64,000 nucleotides of DNA from Rubrivivax sp. A210 (GTDB lineage Bacteria; Pseudomonadota; Gammaproteobacteria; Burkholderiales; Burkholderiaceae_C), in contig NZ_CAJGBN010000056.1 in the NCBI RefSeq assembly GCF_904426505.1, positions 62,001-126,000 on the forward strand, given 5' to 3'. The stretch's first letter is position 1. Each line of letters opens with the position of its first letter. The notes below the pieces were generated by a model. The model saw nothing but the letters and a program-made list of their open reading frames with translations, was not told the origin of the DNA and searched no databases. Below, piece after piece: positions 37,298-44,704 of this stretch. The position numbers were made by a program, and so were the translations under genes.

Positions 37298-38047
37298 TCA
37301 ATCCTGCTGGCGCCGTGACGCCACGGCGCGTGCGATGCCGCGCAGGATGTGCACCTCGTCCTGCGTGATCGCGGCGCGGTTGAGCAGCTGGTTCAGGCGC
37401 GGCATCAGCTTCTTGGGCGCCGCCGGGTCGAGAAAGCCGACGGCCTCGAGCGTGGCCTGCCAGTGCGCCAGCAGGCCGGCGATGGCGGCGCCGTCGGCGA
37501 GCGCGGCATCGGTGGTGCGCGGCATCACCGCATAGCCGCCCAGGGCCTGGCGCCAGTCGTAGGCGATCAACTGCACCGCCTGCGCCAGGTTGAGCGAACC
37601 GTAGTCGGGGTGGGTGGGGATGCTCAGGCAGGTGTGGCAGCGGTAGACATCGTCGTTGTCCATGCCGGTGCGCTCGGCGCCGAAGACGAAGGCCACGCGG
37701 TGCGCGCCCGCCGCCAACGTGGCCAGGTGCTCGCGCGGCGCCCGGGTGGGCGGGCCGAAGTCGCGCGGCGTCATCGCGGTGGCGCAGGCGTGGCTGATGC
37801 CCTCCAGCGCCTCGGCCAGCGTGGGCACGACGCGCGCCGCGGCCAGCACATCGGTGGCGCCGCTGGCCAGCGCCAGCGTCTCGTCGCGTACCAGCACATC
37901 GGCAAAGCGCGGCCGCACCAGCACCAGATCGGCAAAGCCCATCACCTTCATGGCACGGGCCGCCGCGCCCACGTTGCCGGCGTGGCTCGTGCCTATCAGC
38001 ACGAAGCGCGTCGCGTCGGCAAGGGATTCGGGCATCTCGGAGGGCAT
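37298..38047 (-). CDS. trmJ: tRNA (cytidine/uridine-2'-O-)-methyltransferase TrmJ
   Basis: TrmJ methylates the ribose at position 32 of tRNA using S-adenosylmethionine. The 249-residue SPOUT-fold protein has the family opening TRFVLIGTSHAGNVGAAARAMKVMGF and the knot motifs FVFGAERTGMDNDDV and SLNLAQAVQLIAYD. I use ATG 38047; ATGs at 38032 and 38080 are also in frame. It is divergent from suhB, a frequent pairing in Burkholderiales. Confidence 0.93.
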   Translation of the reverse strand: MPSEMPESLADATRFVLIGTSHAGNVGAAARAMKVMGFADLVLVRPRFADVLVRDETLALASGATDVLAAARVVPTLAEALEGISHACATAMTPRDFGPPTRAPREHLATLAAGAHRVAFVFGAERTGMDNDDVYRCHTCLSIPTHPDYGSLNLAQAVQLIAYDWRQALGGYAVMPRTTDAALADGAAIAGLLAHWQATLEAVGFLDPAAPKKLMPRLNQLLNRAAITQDEVHILRGIARAVASRRQQD

Positions 38048-38053
38048 GGCCGC

Positions 38054-38059
38054 TAAAAT
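38054..38059 (+). promoter_or_regulatory. -10-like element (TAAAAT) for suhB
   Basis: TAAAAT lies 81 bp before the suhB start, overlapping the 5' end of divergent trmJ. No clear -35 is visible in the trmJ coding sequence upstream. Confidence 0.4.
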
Positions 38060-38140
38060 CAAGGGTTTTCGCGTGGCCATTGTCCCCCGGCCACCGCGCT
38101 CTTTTTCATCCCCACCCCAGCCCCCAACCCGCAGGCCACC

Positions 38141-39145
38141 ATGTCGCAAGCGCTCCACCCCATGCTCAACATCGCCATCAAGGCGGCCCGGTCGGCGGGG
38201 GCGATCATCAACCGTGCGGCGCTCGACCTCGAGGTCGTCAAGGTCGGCAGCAAGGGGCCCAATGATTTCGTCTCCGAGATCGACCGCGCGGCCGAGGAAA
38301 TCATCATCCAGACCCTGCTCGAGGCCTATCCGGGCCACGGCATCCTGGCCGAGGAATCGGGCCGCACCCACGGCGCTCGGCACAGCGAGTACACCTGGAT
38401 CATCGACCCGCTGGACGGCACCACCAACTTCCTGCACGGCTTCCCGGTCTACGCCGTGTCCATCGCGCTGGCCCACCGCGGCCAGGTGCAACAGGCCGTG
38501 GTCTACGACCCCACGCGCAACGACCTCTTCTTTGCCAGCAAGGGACGCGGCGCCTTCTGCAACGACCGCCGGCTGCGCGTCTCGCGCCGCACGCGGCTGT
38601 CGGATTCGCTCATCGGCACGGGCTTCCCGTTCCGCAAGGGCGACAACTTCAAGCGCTACCTGAAGATGTTCGAGGAAGTGATGCACAGCTGCGCCGGGCT
38701 GCGCCGCCCCGGCGCCGCAGCGCTGGATCTCTGCTATGTGGCCGCCGGCTACTACGACGGCTTCTTCGAGACCGGCCTCAACCCCTGGGACGTGGCCGCG
38801 GGCTCACTCATCATCACCGAGGCCGGCGGCCTGATCGGCAACTTCACCGGCGAGAGCGACTACCTCTACCAGCGCGAGGTCGTGGCCGGCAACCCCAAGG
38901 TCTACGGCCAGCTGGTGCAATTGCTGACGCCCTACACCCGCGTCATCAAGGAAGAGCCGGCCGCCGCGCCGGCCGAGGGCGCAGCCACCGGCAACGCAGA
39001 GGCCGTCCCCAACGCCACCCAGGCCTTCGTCAATGCGGCTGCCGACGCGGCCCCCGCGCCTGAAGCTGCAGCGCCGGCTGCGGCGCCGGCGCGCAAGTCG
39101 GTGCGCATCCGCAAGCCGGCCGCGGGCGAGGACGCGCCGATCTGA
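38141..39145 (+). CDS. suhB: Inositol-1-monophosphatase family protein SuhB
   Basis: SuhB hydrolyses inositol monophosphate and, in E. coli, also assists rRNA transcription antitermination by binding RNA polymerase. The 334-residue protein has the metal motifs EESGR (about 70), IDPLDGTTNFLHGFP (about 88-102) and NPWDVAAGSLIITEAGG (about 215-231). A C-terminal tail of about 65 residues rich in Ala and Pro, ending in a basic KSVRIRKP patch, is longer than in E. coli (267 residues). It converges with soxA. Confidence 0.95.
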   Translation: MSQALHPMLNIAIKAARSAGAIINRAALDLEVVKVGSKGPNDFVSEIDRAAEEIIIQTLLEAYPGHGILAEESGRTHGARHSEYTWIIDPLDGTTNFLHGFPVYAVSIALAHRGQVQQAVVYDPTRNDLFFASKGRGAFCNDRRLRVSRRTRLSDSLIGTGFPFRKGDNFKRYLKMFEEVMHSCAGLRRPGAAALDLCYVAAGYYDGFFETGLNPWDVAAGSLIITEAGGLIGNFTGESDYLYQREVVAGNPKVYGQLVQLLTPYTRVIKEEPAAAPAEGAATGNAEAVPNATQAFVNAAADAAPAPEAAAPAAAPARKSVRIRKPAAGEDAPI

Positions 39146-39152
39146 CGTCGGC

Positions 39153-39905
39153 TCAAGGCCGCAGCGCCACGCCTTCCAGCACCATGCCGGCGGCGCGCCG
39201 CGCCAGATAGACCTCGAGCGCCAGCCACTCGTCGGCCCCCGCCGCGAAGGGCTCGGCGCGCACCCCAGCCAGGCAGCCGCGCAAACGTCGCTGCAGCGAG
39301 CCCAGGCCCTGCCATTCGAGGCGGTAGATGGGATAACCCGTGGGATGCCCCTGCGGAATGGCCGCGCCGCCCAGGCGCAGGCCGGCGCGCTCGTCGTGGC
39401 AGTGGGCGCAGGCCAGGTTCAACTGGCCGAAGCGCTGGCGCCAGAGCGCCTCGCCGCGCGCCGACCAGGGCATGAGGCGGGCGTCGTCCGGCGGCGCCAG
39501 CGGCCGGCCGCGCGAGCGGTGGGCCAGCCAGGCCGAGAGCGCCAGCACCGCCGGCCCGTCAGCGCCCTCGGCCGCCTCGCCCTGGTGGCGCTGGCGGCAC
39601 TGGGCTATGCGGCCGGCCAGCGTCAGCGGGCGCGCCAGCCGCTCGTCCCAGGCCGGGTAGCGGGCGGCCACGCCATCCATCGCCTCCGGCGCAGCATGGC
39701 AATCGGCACAGCGGCGGCCGTTGGCACCGGCCTCTGTCCAGCGCGAGCGGCCTTCTGCCACCCAGAGCTGGCCTGGGTTCTGGGTGTCGTCGCGCTGCAG
39801 GGCCTGCAGTGCCGGGCTCATGAAGTCGACGCCGGGGCGGCGCGCGGGCTGGGCCTGGGCCAGCCCGCAGGCGAGCAGGGCGCAGGCCGCGAGCAAGACC
39901 CGCAT
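39153..39905 (-). CDS. soxA: Sulfur oxidation diheme c-type cytochrome SoxA
   Basis: SoxA with SoxX oxidatively couples thiosulfate to the SoxY carrier in the periplasm. The 250-residue precursor has a signal peptide (cleavage near AQAQ, residue 19). Its two heme sites are C66-A-D-C69-H and C166-A-H-C169-H, and the active cysteine C211 lies in the motif RGCLAGVRAEP. The family block CRxRHQ is present (about 103-108). It is the last gene of the Mo hydroxylase-sox operon; soxB does not follow, and suhB converges instead. Confidence 0.95.
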   Translation of the reverse strand: MRVLLAACALLACGLAQAQPARRPGVDFMSPALQALQRDDTQNPGQLWVAEGRSRWTEAGANGRRCADCHAAPEAMDGVAARYPAWDERLARPLTLAGRIAQCRQRHQGEAAEGADGPAVLALSAWLAHRSRGRPLAPPDDARLMPWSARGEALWRQRFGQLNLACAHCHDERAGLRLGGAAIPQGHPTGYPIYRLEWQGLGSLQRRLRGCLAGVRAEPFAAGADEWLALEVYLARRAAGMVLEGVALRP

Positions 39906-39911
39906 CGACGC

Positions 39912-40238
39912 TCAGCCCAGCACCAGCCGCCGCGTCTCGCGGTGGACGAGGCCGTGGTCGCCCTGCCAGCTGAACTGCAGCTCGCCGTCGCGCTCGGCGC
40001 GCAAGGTGAAGGCGAGATAGGGGTTGGCGGCGATGGCAGGGTAGAGATCGGCGGCAAAGACCAGGGTGCCGTCAAGCCGGCACTCGAAGCGGGTGACGAT
40101 GTCGCGCGGCAGCAGCCGGCCCTCGGCGTCAGGCCGGTGGCCGGTTTCCATGGGATGGGCCATCGAGGCTCGGATCGCTATCACCGCGCCGCGCAAGGCC
40201 GGGCTGGGCAGGTGGATGAGGGTGCGCACCGTCGCCAT
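39912..40238 (-). CDS. soxZ: Thiosulfate oxidation carrier complex protein SoxZ
   Basis: SoxZ is the partner of SoxY in the carrier complex that holds sulfur intermediates. The 108-residue protein has an immunoglobulin-like fold pattern. Its SoxZ signature MAHPMETGHRPDAEGRLLPRDIV is followed by the ending FSWQGDHGLVHRETR. It lacks a signal peptide, as usual, since SoxYZ is exported as a complex. It starts 4 nt after soxY and ends 6 nt before soxA. Confidence 0.95.
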   Translation of the reverse strand: MATVRTLIHLPSPALRGAVIAIRASMAHPMETGHRPDAEGRLLPRDIVTRFECRLDGTLVFAADLYPAIAANPYLAFTLRAERDGELQFSWQGDHGLVHRETRRLVLG

Positions 40239-40242
40239 GCGG

Positions 40243-40671
40243 CTACTCGATGCAGGCGGCCAGGGTCACGATGACATCAACCTCGTGGCGCCAGACGCTG
40301 CCATCGGCCATGCGGGCCAGCGCGGCCAGGCGCTGGCTGGTGGCCAGCCGCATGCGCGTGGCCACCTCGGCGCGGCCGCTGGCCGGGCCGAGGTGGAAGA
40401 CGGCCACGTCACGCTGCGGATTGCGCTCATTGAAGAGGGCGATCTGGGTCACATGGTCGGCCGCCGTCATGGGGCTGGCCACGCGCACCGTCACCGGCAC
40501 GGCGTTGCCGTTCTCGACCAGGGGCGCAATCTCCAGCACCACGCGGCCGTCGCGCGGCGCCTCTCCGCCGGCCCAGGCGCGCACCGCGGCGTCCAGGGCC
40601 GGCGCGGCAGCGCGCGCCGCGGGCGCCACAGCCAGCAGGGCCAGCGACAGGCACTGCCGGCGTATGTTCAA
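40243..40671 (-). CDS. soxY: Thiosulfate oxidation carrier protein SoxY, with atypical C-terminus
   Basis: SoxY carries sulfur covalently on a cysteine at the end of a flexible C-terminal arm. The 142-residue precursor has a signal peptide (to about ARAAA) and a SoxY-type core (VRVASPMTAADHVTQIALFNERNPQRDVAVFHLGP). Canonical SoxY ends in GGCGG; here the end is TLAACIE, so a cysteine (C140) is kept near the terminus but without the glycines. I infer a TTG start at 40671, overlapping the soxX stop as TTGA; no ATG would keep the signal peptide. Export is probably by Sec or Tat as a complex with SoxZ. Confidence 0.88.
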   Translation of the reverse strand: MNIRRQCLSLALLAVAPAARAAAPALDAAVRAWAGGEAPRDGRVVLEIAPLVENGNAVPVTVRVASPMTAADHVTQIALFNERNPQRDVAVFHLGPASGRAEVATRMRLATSQRLAALARMADGSVWRHEVDVIVTLAACIE

Positions 40672-41054
40672 CGCAGCGTCTCCAGGTAGGCGATCACGTC
40701 CTCGAGCTGCTGGGCATCGAGCAGCGGCCGGCCGCGCCGCACGCCGGCCACGCGCGCCAGGCCTTCGGTGCGCGTGGCCGAGGGCATCACGGTCTGCGGG
40801 TTGAATCGCGCCGGATCGATCAGGCGCTCGCGCAACTGGGCGGCAGAGAAGCGCGCGCCGACGCCAGCCAGATCGGGCGCCAGGTTGCCGGCCTGCACGG
40901 CCGCCACGCCCGGCACCGGGTGGCACAGCACGCACAGGCCGATCGCGCGGCTGGCGACGATGGCGGCGCCGCGCGCCGGGTCGCCCGCCGCAGCGGGGCT
41001 GGACGCCGCAGCCCCGACAACGGCGGCCACGGCAACCACCCCCAGCACCGGCAT
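40668..41054 (-). CDS. soxX: Sulfur oxidation monoheme c-type cytochrome SoxX
   Basis: SoxX pairs with SoxA to accept electrons from thiosulfate coupling. The 128-residue precursor starts with a hydrophobic signal segment ending around AAAGD. It has one heme site C41-V-L-C44-H45 and a likely axial Met in QTVMPS. The family sequence GNLAPDLAGVGARFSAAQLRERLIDPARFNP is clear, and the C-terminal block DVIAYLETLR is typical. The ATG at 41054 overlaps the stop of the molybdenum subunit gene (ATGA). Confidence 0.93.
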   Translation of the reverse strand: MPVLGVVAVAAVVGAAASSPAAAGDPARGAAIVASRAIGLCVLCHPVPGVAAVQAGNLAPDLAGVGARFSAAQLRERLIDPARFNPQTVMPSATRTEGLARVAGVRRGRPLLDAQQLEDVIAYLETLR

Positions 41055-43225
41055 CAGGCGCGCTTGAGGCTGTGGCGCGACAGCGGCAGGTCGCGGATGC
41101 GCTTGCCCGTGGCGGCGAAGATGGCGTTCAGCACGGCCGGCGCCGCCACCGCGATGGTGGGCTCGCCAACGCCGCCCCAGAAGCCGCCCGAGGGCATGAC
41201 GATGGATTCGACCTTGGGCATCTCGGCCAGGCGCAGCGCCGGGTAGCTGTCGAAATTGGTCTGCACGATGCGGCCGTCCTTCACCGTGCAGGCGCCGTAG
41301 AGCGCCGCCGACAGGCCATAGACGAAGGAACCCTCGACCTGGGCCTCGATCTGCTGCGGGTTGACGGCGTGGCCGCTGTCGGTGGCGGCCACGATGCGAT
41401 GCACCTTGAGCACGCCATCGGCACTCACCGAGACCTCGGCGCAGGCCGCCACATAGCTGCCGAAGCCGTGGGTCTGGGCGAGGCCCCGGAAGACCTTCTG
41501 GCCGGCTATATCGGGCGCCGGCTTGCCCCAGCCGGCGCGCGCCGCCACCGCCTCGAGCACGGCCAGGTGCTTGGGGCTGTCCTTCAGCAGCTCGCGGCGC
41601 AACACCAGCGGGTCGCGGCCGGTGGCGTGGGCGATCTCGTCGATGAAGCTCTCGACATAGATGGCGTTCTGGTTGAGGTTGACGCCGCGCCAGAAGCCCG
41701 GCGGCACATGCGGGTTGCGCATGGCGTGGTCGATCAGCAGGTTGGGCACGCTGTAGCCGAACATGGCCTCGCCGCCGCCGTTGTTGAGGCCCTGGAAGAC
41801 CACCGGGTCCTTGCCGTCCTTGACGTTCTGCGGAAACACCGCGGCCAGGATGGACTGGCCCGAGATGCGCATGTGCAGCGCCGTCAGCCGGCCCTTGTCG
41901 TCGAGGCCGGCGCTCAGCTTGCACTGAGTGATCGGGTGGTAGCGGCCGTGGACCATGTCTTCCTCGCGCGACCACAGCAGCTTGACCGGCGTGCCCGGCA
42001 GCTGGCGCGCGATCTGCACCGCCTGGCGCACCCAGTCGTGTACCGCGCCGCGGCGCCCGAAGCCGCCGCCAAGATGGACCTTGTAGACCTCGCAGGCGGC
42101 TGGCGCCAGGCCGGCGGCCTCGGCCGTGGCGGCCAGCGCGGCCTCGCCGTTCTGCGTGGGCGTCCAGACCTCGCAGCGCTCGGGCGTCCAGCGCGCCGTC
42201 GCGTTCATGGGCTCCATCGTGGCGTGGTTCTGGAACGGATAGCTGTAGGTGGCCTCGATGCGGCGCGCCGCCGCCGCCAGCGCTGGCGCCACCGCGCCCT
42301 GGCTGTTGCCCACCGCGGCCTGCTCGGCCGTGAGGCCGGTCTTGAGCATGGCGTCGATGTCGGCCTGCTGCACCTTGGCATTGGGGCCCTCGTCCCATTC
42401 GATGGGCAGGGCGTCGAGCGCGGTCTTGGCATGCCACCAGGTGTCGGCCACCACGGCCACGGCGCTGTCGCCCACCGCCAGCACCGCCTTCACGCCGCGC
42501 CGCTTGGTCACCGCGCTGGCATCGAAGCGCTTGAGCTTGCCACCGAAGACCGGACAGTCCTTGATGGCGGCATTGAGCATGCCGGGCAGTTGCAGGTCGG
42601 CGCCATAGACCTGGCGGCCGTTGGTCTTGTCGGCCGTGTCCAGGCGCGCCAGGCGCTTGCCGGCCAGGGTCCAGTCTTTCGGATCCTTGAGCGTCACCTC
42701 GGCCGGCGGCGTGAGCTGGGCCGCCGCCAGTGCCACGGCGCCATAGCTGGTGCGACGGCCGCTGCCGGCGTGGCTGATGAGGCCGCGCTCGGCCTTGCAT
42801 TCGGCCGCCGGCACACCCCAGCCATTGGCCGCGGCCTGGATGAGCATGGCGCGGGCGGTGGCGCCGCCCTTGCGCACGTATTCGTGCGATTCGCGGATGC
42901 CGCGGCTGCCGCCGGTGGAGAAATTGCCCCACACGCGCTTGCGTGCCAGGTTCTGGCCCGGCGTCGGGTATTCGGTGGTGACGCGGGTCCAGTCGCAGCC
43001 CAACTCTTCGGCCACCAGCTGGGCCAGGCCGGTGAGCGTGCCCTGGCCCATCTCGGAGCGCGCGATGCGGATCACGACGCGCTCGTCCGGGTGTACCACG
43101 ACCCAGGCGTTGATCTCGGGCGTGCTGCCCTGCTGGGCTGCGGCCTCGGTGGGGAAGCCGAAGACGAAGGCGCCGGTTGCTGCCGCGCTGCCCAGGAAGC
43201 CGCGGCGCGAAACGACAGCACTCAT
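41054..43225 (-). CDS. Xanthine dehydrogenase-family molybdopterin-binding subunit (isoquinoline 1-oxidoreductase/aldehyde dehydrogenase-like)
   Basis: The 723-residue protein is the large catalytic subunit of a molybdenum hydroxylase. Its Tat signal S-R-R-G-F-L (residues 6-11) directs it to the periplasm. Family motifs include VVHPDERVVIRIARSEMGQGT, the block HLGGGFGRRG, FWRGVNLNQNAIYVESF and GFWGGVGEPTIAVAAPAVLNAIF, the last holding the catalytic glutamate region (GEP). It is closest in style to IorB/CoxL-like aldehyde or N-heterocycle oxidoreductases. The start overlaps the small-subunit stop, and its stop overlaps soxX, so all are co-translated. The substrate is unknown. Confidence 0.88.
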   Translation of the reverse strand: MSAVVSRRGFLGSAAATGAFVFGFPTEAAAQQGSTPEINAWVVVHPDERVVIRIARSEMGQGTLTGLAQLVAEELGCDWTRVTTEYPTPGQNLARKRVWGNFSTGGSRGIRESHEYVRKGGATARAMLIQAAANGWGVPAAECKAERGLISHAGSGRRTSYGAVALAAAQLTPPAEVTLKDPKDWTLAGKRLARLDTADKTNGRQVYGADLQLPGMLNAAIKDCPVFGGKLKRFDASAVTKRRGVKAVLAVGDSAVAVVADTWWHAKTALDALPIEWDEGPNAKVQQADIDAMLKTGLTAEQAAVGNSQGAVAPALAAAARRIEATYSYPFQNHATMEPMNATARWTPERCEVWTPTQNGEAALAATAEAAGLAPAACEVYKVHLGGGFGRRGAVHDWVRQAVQIARQLPGTPVKLLWSREEDMVHGRYHPITQCKLSAGLDDKGRLTALHMRISGQSILAAVFPQNVKDGKDPVVFQGLNNGGGEAMFGYSVPNLLIDHAMRNPHVPPGFWRGVNLNQNAIYVESFIDEIAHATGRDPLVLRRELLKDSPKHLAVLEAVAARAGWGKPAPDIAGQKVFRGLAQTHGFGSYVAACAEVSVSADGVLKVHRIVAATDSGHAVNPQQIEAQVEGSFVYGLSAALYGACTVKDGRIVQTNFDSYPALRLAEMPKVESIVMPSGGFWGGVGEPTIAVAAPAVLNAIFAATGKRIRDLPLSRHSLKRA

Positions 43226-43722
43226 GCCTGCCCCCGCTGCAGGTGGATGACCTCGACGGCGGCGGTGCGCGTGGTGATGCCGGCGGCCAGCTTGATGCCC
43301 TCGCGCACCCGGTTGTAGGTGCCGCAGCGGCAGATGTTGGTGATGGCAGCGTCGATCTCGGCATCGGTGGGGCGCGGCTTGTCCTTCAGCAGCGCGGCGG
43401 CTGCCATCAGCATGCCGCTCTGGCAATAGCCGCACTGCGGCACGTCGAGCTGCACCCAGGCCTTCTGCAGCGCGTGGCCGCCGTCGGGCGACAGGCCCTC
43501 GATGGTGGTGATCTTCTGCCCCGGCCGCAGCGCCGACACCGGCACGGCACAGCTGCGAACCGGCGCGCCGTCGATGTGCACGGTGCAGGCGCCGCACTGG
43601 GCGATGCCGCAGCCGTACTTGGTGCCGGTGAGGCCGAGCTGCTCGCGCAGCACCCACAGCAGGGGCGTGTCGGGCTCGGCATCGTGGCTGCGCAGGGCGC
43701 CATTGACATGGAGGTCGGGCAT
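43222..43722 (-). CDS. (2Fe-2S)-binding subunit of molybdenum hydroxylase
   Basis: The 166-residue protein has a plant-type [2Fe-2S] domain (C-x4-C-x2-C in YGCGIAQCGACTVHIDG then C in VRSC). A helical domain follows with the second cluster (CGYCQSG and NICRCGTYNRV). It relays electrons from the Mo site. It lacks an export signal and presumably crosses the membrane with the Tat-bearing large subunit. No FAD subunit gene is present, as expected for enzymes that pass electrons to cytochromes; the adjacent soxX and soxA cytochromes are notable. It starts at ATG 43722. Confidence 0.93.
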   Translation of the reverse strand: MPDLHVNGALRSHDAEPDTPLLWVLREQLGLTGTKYGCGIAQCGACTVHIDGAPVRSCAVPVSALRPGQKITTIEGLSPDGGHALQKAWVQLDVPQCGYCQSGMLMAAAALLKDKPRPTDAEIDAAITNICRCGTYNRVREGIKLAAGITTRTAAVEVIHLQRGQA

Positions 43723-43846
43723 GCGGCGGGCTCCGGTGGATTGGGTGACGCGGGCGATGATGCGTCGCCCGCCATGTCCTTGCAATCCGGGTGGTCGAGC
43801 GGGAAGCCGGGCCGACGGCACGGCGGCCCCTGCGCGGAGCGGACGG

Positions 43847-44488
43847 CTAGAGCTCGTGGCCCGGGATCAGCCCGGCGCGCAGCGCGAAGCGCACCAGCCC
43901 GGGCAGGTCGTGTACCTTCACCTTGGCCATCAGGCGGCTGCGGTAGGACTCCACCGTCTTGGGCGACAGGTGCAGGGCCTCGGCGATCTCGGCGCTGGTC
44001 TGGCCGTTGACCACGCGCACGATGACCTGGCGCTCGCGCGCCGACAGCGCCGCCAGCAGCTTGTCGTCGCTGTCGGTGGTGAGCCCGGCAATGGCCAGCT
44101 CGGCCACCCGGCCCTGGAAATGGCGCCGGCCCTGGGCCACGGCGGCGATGGCGGCCAGCAACTCGGCGCCGCTCGAACCCTTGAGCACATAGCCATCGAC
44201 GCCCAGGCGCACCGCCTCGGCGACATCGCGCGCCTGCGTCGACATGGTGGCGACGATGGTGCGCACGGGGATGGCGCGCCGGCGCAGCTCGGACAGCAAC
44301 TCGAAGCCGGAATGGTTTTCGAGGAAGAGGTCGACGATCAGCAGCTCGGGCTGCAATTGCTGGATTTCAGCCAGCGCACGCGTCGGTTCTTCGGCCTGGC
44401 CGACGACCCGGTGGCCGTGGGCCTCGAGCAACGATGCAAACGCCTCGCGGACGATGAGGTGGTCATCGACCAGGTAGAGACGAGCCAA
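43847..44488 (-). CDS. LuxR/NarL-family response regulator
   Basis: The 213-residue protein has a REC domain with VDDHLIVREAF and phosphoacceptor D53 (LIVDLFLEN). The conserved lysine is in YVLKGSSG. A LuxR-type helix-turn-helix follows (LSARERQVIVRVVNGQTSAEIAEALHLSPKTVESYRSRLM). The start is inferred as TTG 44488, 4 nt after GGGGGA; longer frames upstream of it lie over the divergent gene and are rejected. The cognate kinase is not adjacent, though the hybrid kinase at 47.5 kb is a candidate. Confidence 0.9.
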   Translation of the reverse strand: MARLYLVDDHLIVREAFASLLEAHGHRVVGQAEEPTRALAEIQQLQPELLIVDLFLENHSGFELLSELRRRAIPVRTIVATMSTQARDVAEAVRLGVDGYVLKGSSGAELLAAIAAVAQGRRHFQGRVAELAIAGLTTDSDDKLLAALSARERQVIVRVVNGQTSAEIAEALHLSPKTVESYRSRLMAKVKVHDLPGLVRFALRAGLIPGHEL

Positions 44489-44704
44489 GGGATCCCCCGT
44501 ACTTCTTTGCGTGGCCGCTGCGGGTGGCGGGCCATACACGGTGATTATTGGCCGCATCGGGGACTTTCCGCACGGAAGCGCACGAGAACCCCGCAGGCCC
44601 GATCCAGCTTTCCCGGCAAGGCCGGGCCGCGGCAAGGGCGATAAGAGGGGACGTGCTGCCCGCACGGCCGCCGGCCTGGGTTCGCGCAAGGGAGATTCTC
44701 GAAA

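Noticed and set aside
41072..43318. 748-codon plus-strand frame opposite the molybdenum hydroxylase gene
   Set aside because: Composition is that of a reverse-complement shadow; the minus strand encodes conserved hydroxylase motifs and has coupled starts.
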